The notes beneath the pieces are model-generated. The model ran no database searches, was not told where the DNA came from, and saw nothing but the letters and a program-made list of their open reading frames with translations. This document shows positions 1 to 5,722 of a DNA stretch of 5,722 nucleotides, in pieces. Position numbers and translations under genes: made by a program. Within the stretch, counting starts at the first letter, position 1. Each line of letters opens with the position of its first letter. This DNA is from Verrucomicrobiota bacterium. GTDB taxonomy: Bacteria > Verrucomicrobiota > Verrucomicrobiia > Limisphaerales > JACRJZ01. The stretch is taken from the NCBI GenBank assembly GCA_022711695.1, contig JAKLEJ010000249.1:1-5722 (forward strand), given 5' to 3'.

Positions 1-1
1 C

Positions 2-3000
2 ACCTCGCTGGCCGTGAAGGTGGTCGAACAAACCCGCACGACCAACCTGCTGCGGATCGAGAACCTGAGCGACCTCCCCCTCAACGGCCTGGCGACCGAA
101 GTGGCCATTCCCGCCCCCAACCTGCAAATCTCGGCCAGCCTGGCATCCGAAGCCCTCGGCGCCCGCGGCAGCAACACCCTCACCGTGATCGTTGCCGCTC
201 AGGGCGCCTCCCCGGCCTGGTCCAGCAATTGTGTGCGCATCGCCAGTCTTGAGGGAGCGGTCCTGGAGATCCCGCTGGAGGTCACCGTGGAGTCCCCGCA
301 ACCGAGACTAGTGGCGCAGCCTGACCATCTCAATGTCGGCGTCCTGCGCGGGGCTCAGACCGTTCTTGAGTGCGTGGTGGTCAACGCGGGCGGAGCCGCC
401 ACCGGCCCGCTGACCGTCCTTGCCCCGGCGGTGTCCTGGCTTTCGGTGGCCTCCACCAACCCACTGCCCTCGCTCGCTCCGGGCGAGAGCAATCGCATGA
501 TCTTCCTCCTGAGCCCCCCGCCCGATCTGCCTTTTGGCGATTATCGCGGCGCCCTGGCCCTCAACGGGACCGGGTGCAATCTTGCGCTCCCCTTCAACTT
601 CCGGGCCTTATCCGAGGCCGTCGGGGACCTTCGCATTACCGCGGTGGACGAGTTCACCTACTACGCCGAAGGCGCCCCGCCGTTGACCAATGCCGCCGTC
701 AACCTCGTGGAGGCGGTCACGGGCCGGACTGTGACCAACGGCGTCACCGACAGCCGGGGACAATTCCTGGTCCCGGCCCTGCGGGAAGGCTATTACGACA
801 TCCTTGTCCGGGCCGAGAAACACGCCACCTACCGCGGGTCCACCCTGCTCCGGCCGGGGGTGACCAACGACGCGCAAGCCTTTCTCTCCCGGCAAGCGGT
901 CCAGTACGTCTGGTCCGTCACCGAGACGGTGGTGGAGGATCGCACCCGCGTCTCGATCGAGTCCGTTTTCGAAACCGCCGTGCCCATGCCGGTGGTGACC
1001 ATCGAGCCCCAGGTCATCGACCTGGCGGACGTCGCCGGCGACGTCAGCCAGGTGGATCTGAAGATCTCCAACCATGGTCTGATCGCCGCCAACGGTTTCA
1101 GGCTGCATTTTGACAGCCATCCCGCCTGGAACTTGGAACCGCTCATCAGCGAAATTGGCGTCCTGCCCGCCCAAAGCAGCCTGACCATTCCGGTCACGAT
1201 CCGCCGGCTCCAGGCCGCCTCCGCCCCGAAGGATGCCGCCAGGAGCGGGGGCGGCGGTTGCTCCATCGGCGCGAGCGGATGCTGGACGCTCGTCTGCGGC
1301 GAATCCAAAACCTATTGCGCGCCCATCCAGGTGCTGAACGCGGCCGGCGGCTGCGGCGGGTCGGGCGGGTTCGCTTTCTCCGGCGTGGGCGCCCCCGGCG
1401 CCTTCATCCAGTGGCCCGCTTTTGGCGGATCGGCGGATTGCCAGACCAATAAGTGCGCCAATCCCGACTTCGTTCAATCCTGCACCGAGCTGACCTACGG
1501 CATGTCGGTATTCGAATCCGTGGCCAAGTACCTCAAGAGTTTCGTCGAGTCCACCCCCTGGTTTGACGACCTGGAGATCAAGCTCTCGGGCGGCCCGCAA
1601 GTCTGCACCTGCTGTGATGCCAGCGGCGAGGGCTGGCAGATCGAAGGGGGCCTCAAACTGGAAATCGCCGCCAAGTTCAAGTACTTCCTCGCCGGCGGCG
1701 AATTCAAGAAGCAATGGAGCGAAAACGGCTTCGATGTGGAATTCAAGGCGGTCACCGGCTGCCCGATCCGCACGGGCGTGAACTTTGCCGGCTATGTCAA
1801 GGGCAGCACCGAGTGCCACCTCGAGAAACCCAAGGTCTGCGGAGGCGTTCAGCTCAATCTGCCCATCAGCTTCAGTTGCGAGATCGGCGGCGAAATTACC
1901 TTCAAGAAGGATGGCCAGGAGGTCGGCAAGCAGGGACTCATGGCCCTGGCCAAGATCGCCACAGGATTCACCGGCAAGTACGAATACTGTTCGCCCGGGG
2001 GCGGCGCGGGACAGATTTGCTGGGACGGGGTCAAGGTCAGCGCGGGCGTGGAATGCGCGTTTGGCGGCTTCAACTTCAACCAGAGTTTCACCGCCACCGT
2101 GGCCGATCAGCAATGCCTGCCTCAGTCTGCCGCCCAGGCCCTGGAACTGGAGAACAAGATCATCCGCGATCTTAAGAGCCAGGGCCTCTGGGCTGCCCCG
2201 GACACCTGGGCAAAGTCCCCGGAGGTCTATCTCGCAGCCGCCGCGCTCAAGGGCGGCGGCGCGCCCCCGCCCATTGCTTCGCCCGCTGCGGCCCCGAAGG
2301 GCGACGCCGTGTGCGCCCAGGTCCGGCTCCAGTTGGACCAGAGCCTCGTCCTGGCCCGGAACGCCTTCCAGGCTCGTCTGGAATTGTCGAATCGCTCCAG
2401 CTCTTCCTCTCTCTCCAACCTTCACGTGTTCGTCACCGTCCTGGATTCGAACCGGCGGAGTGTCACCGATCTGTTTGGGATCCGCGGACCGGAACTGTCG
2501 GGCCTTAACGCCATCGATGGCGCGGGAACGCTTGCGTCGGAGGCCTCCGGCTCCGCGGCCTGGACCCTCATTCCCACCTCCGAGGCCGCCCCGGAAACCA
2601 GCGTCGTCTACTACGTGGGAGGCGTCATGCAGTTCGAGCTGGAGGGGCGCTCGCTGGCCATTCCGCTCACCCCCGCCCCCATCACCGTTTACCCGGATCC
2701 AAAGCTGGTCATCAAATACTTCCACCAGCGCGACGTGTTCAGCGACGATCCCTTCACCGAAAAGGTCGAGCCGAGCATTCCCTATTCCCTGGCCGCCATG
2801 GTTCGCAACGCCGGCAAAGGCCCGGCGAAAAATCTCCGTATCACTTCCGCGCAGCCCACCGTGTTGGACAACATGAAAGGGCTGCTGGTGGACTTCAAAG
2901 TGCTGGCCACGGAAGTGGCGGGGAAGAATCTGGTCCCGTCGCTGACCGCGGAATTTGGCGATGTGGGCGCGGGCCAGATCAGCATCGGGCGATGGCTGCT

Positions 3001-5260
3001 GAGCTCCACGCTGCAAGGCTTGTTTGTGGACTATAAGGCCAGCTTTGAACATCTGGATGGCGTCTCCGGGAAGAACCTCTCGCTGGTGGATGAAGTTACC
3101 ATCCATGAGATGATCCACCTGGTCCAGGCTTCGGGCGCTCATGACGACGGCAGGCCGGATTTCCTTGTCAATGACCTTCCCGATCCCCATGACTATCCCG
3201 ACACCCTCTACCTGAGCGACGGCTCGACTGGCGCGGTGAGGACTGTCACCACGGCGGCGGTCATGGGTTCGCTCTCACCGTCCCAGCTCTCCGTGCAAAT
3301 CGCAGCCGCCGCCCCGGACGGCTGGATGTATCTGCGCGTGAACGACCCAGGCGCCGGCGCCTATCGCCTGAGGCGCGTCGTCCGATCCGACGGGGCCGAA
3401 ATCTCCCTGGGAACGAATGTCTGGGTCACGGACCGCACGTTTGTCGGCATGGGGCTGCCGCCGGCCTATGAACACGTGCTGCACCTCGTGGATGACCGCA
3501 GCAGCGGCGCTTACACCCTGGAATACGCGCCGCTGCCCGCGCCCGACACCGTCCCTCCGTCCAGTGCCGTCGCCGCGCTGCCGGCCGAAAGCTTCGAGCA
3601 AATCCTCCTCGAATGGTCCGGCGCCGACCCCGGCGGCAGCGGCCTGGCCTGGTACGATGTTTACGTTTCCGTGAATGGCGGTCCGTTCCAGCGCTGGCTG
3701 GAACATTCTCGGGACACGGCCGCCTACTATCCCGGTGCTGTGGAGAACATCTACGCCTTCTACACCGTGGCCTGCGATGAGGCCGGGAACATCGAAGCGC
3801 CTCCCACCACGCCCGATGCGATGACTCGCGTATCGCTTTTCAATACCGCGCCCGCGCTTGCGCTGCCCCAGGACCTGACCGTGGATGAGGGCGTGACCGT
3901 GGTCATCAACCCGGCGGCCACGGACGCCGAAGCGCCGCCGCAAACCCTGGCCTTCGCCTTGGGGCCCGGCAGTCCTCCCGACGCCACCATCCACCCGGCC
4001 AGCGGACGGATTCTGTGGCCGACCGCGGAGAGCTCCGGCCCTGGCACCAATGTCTTCACAGTGATCGTCAGTGATAATGGCTGGCCCCCGTTGAGCGCCA
4101 CCGGCTGGAGCACGGTGGTCGTCCGGGAAGTCAACTCGCCGCCGGTTCTCAGCGCCGTTTCTGACCGCCGGATCAACGAAGGCCAGTCGATCCTGATCAC
4201 CAATGCGGCCTTCGATCTGGATGTGCCGGTCAACAGCCTTCGTTTCTCGCTTGGCCCCGGCGCGCCCCCGGGAACGACTCTCGATGCTCTTACCGGTGTG
4301 TTCCGCTGGCAGCCCGCGGACAACCAGGGTCCGACCACAAACCTGATCTCGATCGTCGTCACCGACGACGGGGCGCCGCCGTTGAGCAGCACCCAGCGTT
4401 TCGCCGTCGTCGTGCGCGACACCCTCAGCGATCTGGCGTTGAGCCTGGGCTCGACGAATGTCTTCCCCGGCGAAAGCAACACCTTGCCCGTGCTCCTGCA
4501 CTCCGGTCCGGACCTTACGAACTTCACCGCCGTGATTGAGACCCGCGAATCGCGACTTGCCCATCTGGCGCTGCAATCGCAAGCCGGCGAGGTCTTGTCA
4601 TCCATGCTGACGCGTCTCGACCCGGACCGCTCCCTGCTCAGCGTGGCCATTGACCCCGCCCTGGCCCAAAGCGGAACCCGTGTGGTGGCGCGCCTTGGCT
4701 TCCGGGCTGTCTCCAATGAAACCTCGGCGATCGTTCCCGTGAGACTCTCACAGCTCCTGGGAACACGCCTGAATGGGGAAACGGCAGGCAACGGCCGGAC
4801 CTTCGATGGGCGCGTCATTGTGGTCGGCAGGGAGCCGGTTCTTGCTGTGGAGAACGCCTCCGCAACCATCCTCTACGGCCAGCCGGGCTTCGCCTACGCC
4901 ATCCAATACGCGACCAATCTCGCCAGCCCGGTCGCGTGGCAGCCGCTGGCCAACGTCGCGCTGAGCCAGCGGTTCCTGGTCCTTCCCGAAATCGAACCCC
5001 ACGGCCCGTTCCTGTTTCTCCGCGCGGCTGAAGTCGGCGCCCAGCCGACACTCTCGGTGCGCAGGATTTCCGGCACGGTTCTTTCCTTCCTGCTCAGCGG
5101 CCAGCCCGGCGCGCGTTACTCGATCCATTCCGCGACGGAGGTCGGGGCGCTGGGGGCCGCGCCTCAATTGTTGGAGCTGATCTTGACCAACTCGTCGCAG
5201 ACCTTCTTCTGGACGAATCAAGGCGATCCGCAGCGGTTCTTTCGGGCGCGGCAATGGTAG
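2..5260 (+). CDS. Giant modular, probably extracellular protein (5'-partial)
   Basis: I recognise the architecture but not a named gene. The frame is open from base 2 and has no credible start; the GTG at 14 lies inside a beta module and has no ribosome site, so the N-terminus and any signal peptide are upstream. Residues are numbered from that GTG. Modules: 1-96 and 97-202 Ig/CARDB-like beta; 203-300 carboxypeptidase-regulatory-like ('TDSRGQF', 'EGYYDILV'); 328-398 beta; 400-415 Gly-rich linker; 416-701 Cys-rich; 704-725 helix; 746-763 Ala/Pro linker; 766-1170 beta-rich region with HEMIH at 1031-1035; 1178-1276 FN3-like; 1277-1469 two cadherin/Ig-like repeats; 1470-1605 cohesin-like; 1606-1748 two C-terminal modules. 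It ends with TAG and has no C-terminal membrane anchor or LPXTG. A surface, adhesion or scaffold role is inferred from the modules. The partial gene and its reading frame are certain; the function is not known. Confidence 0.93.
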   Translation, partial: TSLAVKVVEQTRTTNLLRIENLSDLPLNGLATEVAIPAPNLQISASLASEALGARGSNTLTVIVAAQGASPAWSSNCVRIASLEGAVLEIPLEVTVESPQPRLVAQPDHLNVGVLRGAQTVLECVVVNAGGAATGPLTVLAPAVSWLSVASTNPLPSLAPGESNRMIFLLSPPPDLPFGDYRGALALNGTGCNLALPFNFRALSEAVGDLRITAVDEFTYYAEGAPPLTNAAVNLVEAVTGRTVTNGVTDSRGQFLVPALREGYYDILVRAEKHATYRGSTLLRPGVTNDAQAFLSRQAVQYVWSVTETVVEDRTRVSIESVFETAVPMPVVTIEPQVIDLADVAGDVSQVDLKISNHGLIAANGFRLHFDSHPAWNLEPLISEIGVLPAQSSLTIPVTIRRLQAASAPKDAARSGGGGCSIGASGCWTLVCGESKTYCAPIQVLNAAGGCGGSGGFAFSGVGAPGAFIQWPAFGGSADCQTNKCANPDFVQSCTELTYGMSVFESVAKYLKSFVESTPWFDDLEIKLSGGPQVCTCCDASGEGWQIEGGLKLEIAAKFKYFLAGGEFKKQWSENGFDVEFKAVTGCPIRTGVNFAGYVKGSTECHLEKPKVCGGVQLNLPISFSCEIGGEITFKKDGQEVGKQGLMALAKIATGFTGKYEYCSPGGGAGQICWDGVKVSAGVECAFGGFNFNQSFTATVADQQCLPQSAAQALELENKIIRDLKSQGLWAAPDTWAKSPEVYLAAAALKGGGAPPPIASPAAAPKGDAVCAQVRLQLDQSLVLARNAFQARLELSNRSSSSSLSNLHVFVTVLDSNRRSVTDLFGIRGPELSGLNAIDGAGTLASEASGSAAWTLIPTSEAAPETSVVYYVGGVMQFELEGRSLAIPLTPAPITVYPDPKLVIKYFHQRDVFSDDPFTEKVEPSIPYSLAAMVRNAGKGPAKNLRITSAQPTVLDNMKGLLVDFKVLATEVAGKNLVPSLTAEFGDVGAGQISIGRWLLSSTLQGLFVDYKASFEHLDGVSGKNLSLVDEVTIHEMIHLVQASGAHDDGRPDFLVNDLPDPHDYPDTLYLSDGSTGAVRTVTTAAVMGSLSPSQLSVQIAAAAPDGWMYLRVNDPGAGAYRLRRVVRSDGAEISLGTNVWVTDRTFVGMGLPPAYEHVLHLVDDRSSGAYTLEYAPLPAPDTVPPSSAVAALPAESFEQILLEWSGADPGGSGLAWYDVYVSVNGGPFQRWLEHSRDTAAYYPGAVENIYAFYTVACDEAGNIEAPPTTPDAMTRVSLFNTAPALALPQDLTVDEGVTVVINPAATDAEAPPQTLAFALGPGSPPDATIHPASGRILWPTAESSGPGTNVFTVIVSDNGWPPLSATGWSTVVVREVNSPPVLSAVSDRRINEGQSILITNAAFDLDVPVNSLRFSLGPGAPPGTTLDALTGVFRWQPADNQGPTTNLISIVVTDDGAPPLSSTQRFAVVVRDTLSDLALSLGSTNVFPGESNTLPVLLHSGPDLTNFTAVIETRESRLAHLALQSQAGEVLSSMLTRLDPDRSLLSVAIDPALAQSGTRVVARLGFRAVSNETSAIVPVRLSQLLGTRLNGETAGNGRTFDGRVIVVGREPVLAVENASATILYGQPGFAYAIQYATNLASPVAWQPLANVALSQRFLVLPEIEPHGPFLFLRAAEVGAQPTLSVRRISGTVLSFLLSGQPGARYSIHSATEVGALGAAPQLLELILTNSSQTFFWTNQGDPQRFFRARQW
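620..913 (+). other. Carboxypeptidase-regulatory-like module of the giant protein
   Basis: Residues 203-300 read as a small prealbumin-like beta sandwich. The sequence runs 'AAVNLVEAVTGRTVTNG', then 'TDSRGQFLVPALREGYYDI', then an alkaline strand and 'AFLSRQAV'. The T-D-x-x-G-x-F turn followed by L-x-x-G-x-Y-x-I is the usual signature of this fold in secreted bacterial proteins, where it acts as a stalk or spacer or aids folding. It has no catalytic residues. It is followed by a strand-rich connector ('YVWSVTETVVEDRTRVSIES') that I cannot assign. Confidence 0.6.
1259..2116 (+). other. Cysteine-rich region of the giant protein (residues 416-701)
   Basis: Nineteen cysteines fall here: 416, 423, 428, 435, 447, 476, 481, 490, 531, 533, 534, 583, 601, 609, 622, 659, 669, 681 and 701. 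Only five other cysteines occur in the rest of the visible protein (73, 120, 188, 767, 1254). The first third is Gly-rich and loop-like. From about 540 on, strands alternate polar and hydrophobic residues ('GGLKLEIAAKFKYFLAGGEF', 'GGVQLNLPISFS', 'GGEITFKK'), as in a long antiparallel beta sheet or barrel. The Gly linker before it (about 411-415) and the helix plus Ala/Pro linker after it mark it as an independent folding unit. Disulfide bonding outside the cytoplasm is the simplest reading; metal binding around C531-x-C-C is possible. I know no family name for it. Confidence 0.65.
2309..3523 (+). other. Unassigned conserved-looking beta-rich region with an HEMIH sequence
   Basis: Residues about 766-1170 form a continuous stretch rich in beta strands, with no low-complexity sequence. 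Landmarks are 'YYVGGVMQFE', 'ITVYPDPKLVIKYFHQRDVF' (P894-D895-P896 onward), 'SDDPFTEKVEPSIPYSLAA', 'VRNAGKGPAKNLRITSAQP', 'GRWLLSSTLQGLFVDYKASF', HEMIH at 1031-1035, and an acidic stretch 'DFLVNDLPDPHDYPDTLYL' at 1049-1067. The 'NAGKGPAKNLRI' part looks like a CARDB/Ig-type beta sandwich. The texture (many aromatic and charged positions, few repeats) resembles a specific functional domain more than a spacer. From memory I associate this string of motifs with large uncharacterised secreted proteins, but I can name no family. Confidence 0.55.
3545..3841 (+). other. Fibronectin type III-like module
   Basis: Residues 1178-1276 start with 'DTVPPSSAV', a typical entry into bacterial FN3-like modules. 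They continue with 'ILLEWSGADPGGSGLAWYDV', 'YVSVNGGPFQRW' and 'YAFYTVACDEAGNIEAPP'. The W-S-G-x-D...GSG...YDVYVS...Y.FYT.A.DEAGN.E pattern is the usual form of this module in exported enzymes and adhesins of Verrucomicrobiota, Planctomycetota and Chloroflexota. It serves as a spacer or a weak ligand-binding unit. One cysteine (1254) sits in the penultimate strand and has no partner within the module. Confidence 0.75.
3842..4420 (+). repeat. Two tandem cadherin/Ig-like modules (97-residue period)
   Basis: Module A (residues 1277-1373) opens with 'NTAPALALPQDLTVDEG' and module B (1374-1469) with 'NSPPVLSAVSDRRINEG', 97 residues later. Both share 'F.LGPG.PP..T', a '..SGRI.W' or '..TGVFRW' strand, 'GPGTN' or 'GPTTN', and 'V.VSDNGWPPLSAT' or 'VVVTDDGAPPLSST'. 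This is the putative-Ig/cadherin-like repeat found in many bacterial surface proteins. The Asp residues in the E-G, D-x-D and V-x-D-D/N-G positions suggest calcium binding at module boundaries, as in cadherins, but this is inference. The repeats have diverged at the DNA level, so the duplication is not recent. Confidence 0.8.
4421..4828 (+). other. Cohesin-like module
   Basis: Residues 1470-1605 begin 'TLSDLALSLGSTNVFPGESN' and continue 'TLPVLLHSGPDLTNFTAVIE', then 'LLSVAIDPALAQSG' and 'RVVARLGFRAVSNETSAIVP', and end with 'TFDGRVIVV'. A leading strand, a 'PG...TLPV.L' step, an 'F...I' strand, a long middle loop, an 'L.F.A' strand and a closing 'DG.V.V' match the layout of the cohesin fold (nine-stranded jelly roll). 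In cellulosomes this fold binds dockerins; in most other bacteria it is an extracellular beta module of unknown partner. No dockerin is visible in this window. The call is at fold level only. Confidence 0.5.
4829..5257 (+). repeat. Tandem C-terminal modules ('GQPG..Y.I' type)
   Basis: Two related modules of about 70 residues close the protein. The first starts 'EPVLAVENAS' (1607) and has 'GQPGFAYAIQYATNLASPVA' and 'FLFLRAAE'. The second starts 'QPTLSVRRIS' (1677) and has 'GQPGARYSIHSATEVG' and ends 'QRFFRARQW'. The strand, the GQPG turn, the Y-x-I-Q/H strand, and the closing aromatic-Arg-Ala (FLRA or FRAR) strand are shared. The same kind of module commonly ends large exported proteins of Verrucomicrobiota; its function (sorting, attachment or capping) is not established to my knowledge. 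This is the strongest lineage clue in the window. Confidence 0.65.
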
Positions 5261-5374
5261 AGGCCGGTCGCCTGGATTTGCCCCGGGCCTGCGGCCCGCC
5301 TCGCCAACGTTCGCGCACCACCCGCATGCCCCTGGCGCAAGCCTCGCCCTCGGCACTCCGAGCCTGAGCGGGCC
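5261..5374. other. Convergent intergenic gap with small GC-rich hairpins
   Basis: This 114-base gap lies between the stop of the large gene and the stop of the regulator gene. It holds two short inverted repeats. One is at 5284-5298, with a 6-bp stem (CGGGCC / GGCCCG) and loop TGC. The other is at 5349-5362, with a 5-bp stem (CTCGG / CCGAG) and loop CACT. Neither is followed by a run of T on either strand, so neither is a convincing intrinsic terminator. I see no gene, tRNA or promoter here. Termination is probably Rho-dependent or relies on the GC hairpins alone. Confidence 0.4.
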
Positions 5375-5722
5375 TCACGCCGGCCTGGCCGGCGGGGCGG
5401 TGCTTTGGCGGACGATGACTTCGGCGTCGAGACGCCGGGTCTCGGGGCGTTCGCCGCGCAGCAGCGCGAGCATCGATTCCACGGCGGCCAGTCCCAGCCG
5501 GTGCTTGGGCTGGCGGACCGTCGTCAGTGGGACGCGGTAGTTCTCCGCCGTCAGGATGTTGCCGAAGCCGGCCACGGAGACATCCTGCGGGATGCGCACG
5601 CCGCGGTCGAGAAACACCCGGCACACGCCGATGGCGATGAGGTCGTTGACCGTCTGGACGGCGGTGAAGCTGGCCTTCTCGGCGAGCATCTGCTCGGCGG
5701 CCTGCGCGCCCTCCTCGATGGT
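5375..5722 (-). CDS. LacI/GalR-family transcriptional regulator, C-terminal part (partial)
   Basis: The gene runs off the right edge; 115 C-terminal residues are visible and the frame is open to base 5722. The ATG at 5689 is internal. The N-terminal helix-turn-helix and most of the sugar-binding-like domain, normally about 330-350 residues in total, are missing. Visible hallmarks, numbered from the edge, are 'TAVQTVNDLIAIGVCRVFLD' (20-39), 'RGVRIPQDVSVAGFGN' (40-55), 'PLTTVRQPKHRLGLAAVESM' (65-84) and 'LLRGE'. These are the last strands and helices of the periplasmic-binding-protein-like effector domain. The protein would be a cytoplasmic dimer that binds an operator and responds to a small molecule, usually a sugar or nucleoside. 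The GFDD/GYDD motif of classical members is GFGN here. The stop is TGA at 5375-5377. Its targets are not in the window and probably lie to the right. Confidence 0.92.
   Translation of the reverse strand, partial: TIEEGAQAAEQMLAEKASFTAVQTVNDLIAIGVCRVFLDRGVRIPQDVSVAGFGNILTAENYRVPLTTVRQPKHRLGLAAVESMLALLRGERPETRRLDAEVIVRQSTAPPARPA
5378..5394. terminator. 17-base near-perfect palindrome, possible terminator stem
   Basis: Bases 5378-5385 (CGCCGGCC) and 5387-5394 (GGCCGGCG) are exact inverted repeats around a single central T. The site overlaps the last codons of the regulator gene, next to its TGA. As RNA it could form a strong hairpin after a few central bases open as a loop, and it would do so from both strands, which suits a convergent gene pair. 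No U-tract follows on either side. It may only reflect GC-rich Ala/Arg/Pro codons at the C-terminus. Confidence 0.25.

Noticed and set aside
14..16. GTG as the true start of the large gene
   Set aside because: The frame is open back to base 2, no ribosome binding site can be seen in the bases before it, and the following residues already form a beta strand of a module rather than a signal peptide.
1785..2876. A 363-codon plus-strand frame inside the large gene
   Set aside because: It is rich in Arg, Pro and Ser with no domain, and shares its bases with the cysteine-rich and following regions of the real frame.
608..3190. An 860-codon open frame on the minus strand, opposite the large gene
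   Set aside because: Its translation is Gly/Arg/Asp/His-rich without any recognisable domain, while the plus strand has clear modules over the same bases. Long antisense frames are expected in high-GC coding DNA because the strong third-position GC bias removes stops.
3275..4582. A 435-codon minus-strand frame and an overlapping 369-codon minus-strand frame (3760-4869)
   Set aside because: Both lie opposite the well-supported FN3-like, cadherin-like and cohesin-like modules and have low-complexity Arg/Gly or Arg/Ser composition; they are shadows.
5284..5298. Hairpin 24 bases after the stop of the large gene as an intrinsic terminator
   Set aside because: The stem is only 6 bp and is followed by GC-rich sequence with no T run, so it does not meet the pattern of a Rho-independent terminator.
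5094..5624. A 176-codon minus-strand frame overlapping the regulator gene in another frame
   Set aside because: The LacI-type frame has strong family motifs over the same bases; this one is Arg/Pro/Ala-rich and crosses the intergenic gap into the large gene.

Overview
The window is high-GC bacterial DNA. It is almost filled by the 3' part of one very large plus-strand gene (about 1,750 codons visible, start lying upstream of the window). A minus-strand LacI-type regulator gene converges on it from the right and runs off the right edge. The style of the big protein suggests the phylum Verrucomicrobiota, perhaps a Limisphaerales or Pedosphaera-like lineage. The clues are C-terminal modules of the form 'GQPG..Y.IQ..TNL...W..L', an end in 'RFFRARQW', many 'TN' turns, and a LacI regulator with 'AGFGN...PLTTVRQP'. 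This assignment is inference from sequence style; no marker gene is present.

Layout: 2-5260 (+) is a modular, probably exported, surface or extracellular protein. In order it shows: beta-sandwich (Ig/CARDB-like) modules; a carboxypeptidase-regulatory-like module; another beta module; a Gly linker; a cysteine-rich region with 19 of the 24 visible cysteines; a short helix and an Ala/Pro linker; a long conserved-looking beta-rich region containing an HEMIH (HEXXH-type) sequence; a fibronectin-III-like module; two tandem cadherin/Ig-like modules; a cohesin-like module; and two C-terminal modules of a kind typical of Verrucomicrobiota. 5261-5374 is a 114-base intergenic gap with small GC-rich hairpins but no U-tract terminator. 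5375-5722 (-) is the C-terminal 115 residues of the LacI/GalR-family regulator.

The two genes are convergent, so they do not share an operon or a promoter, and nothing here ties the regulator to the large gene. No RNA gene, mobile element, CRISPR array or complete operon is visible. The points most worth following are the unassigned core of the giant protein (Cys-rich region plus the HEMIH-containing region) and the replaced effector-site residue in the LacI protein. I do not see a clear new multi-gene system.
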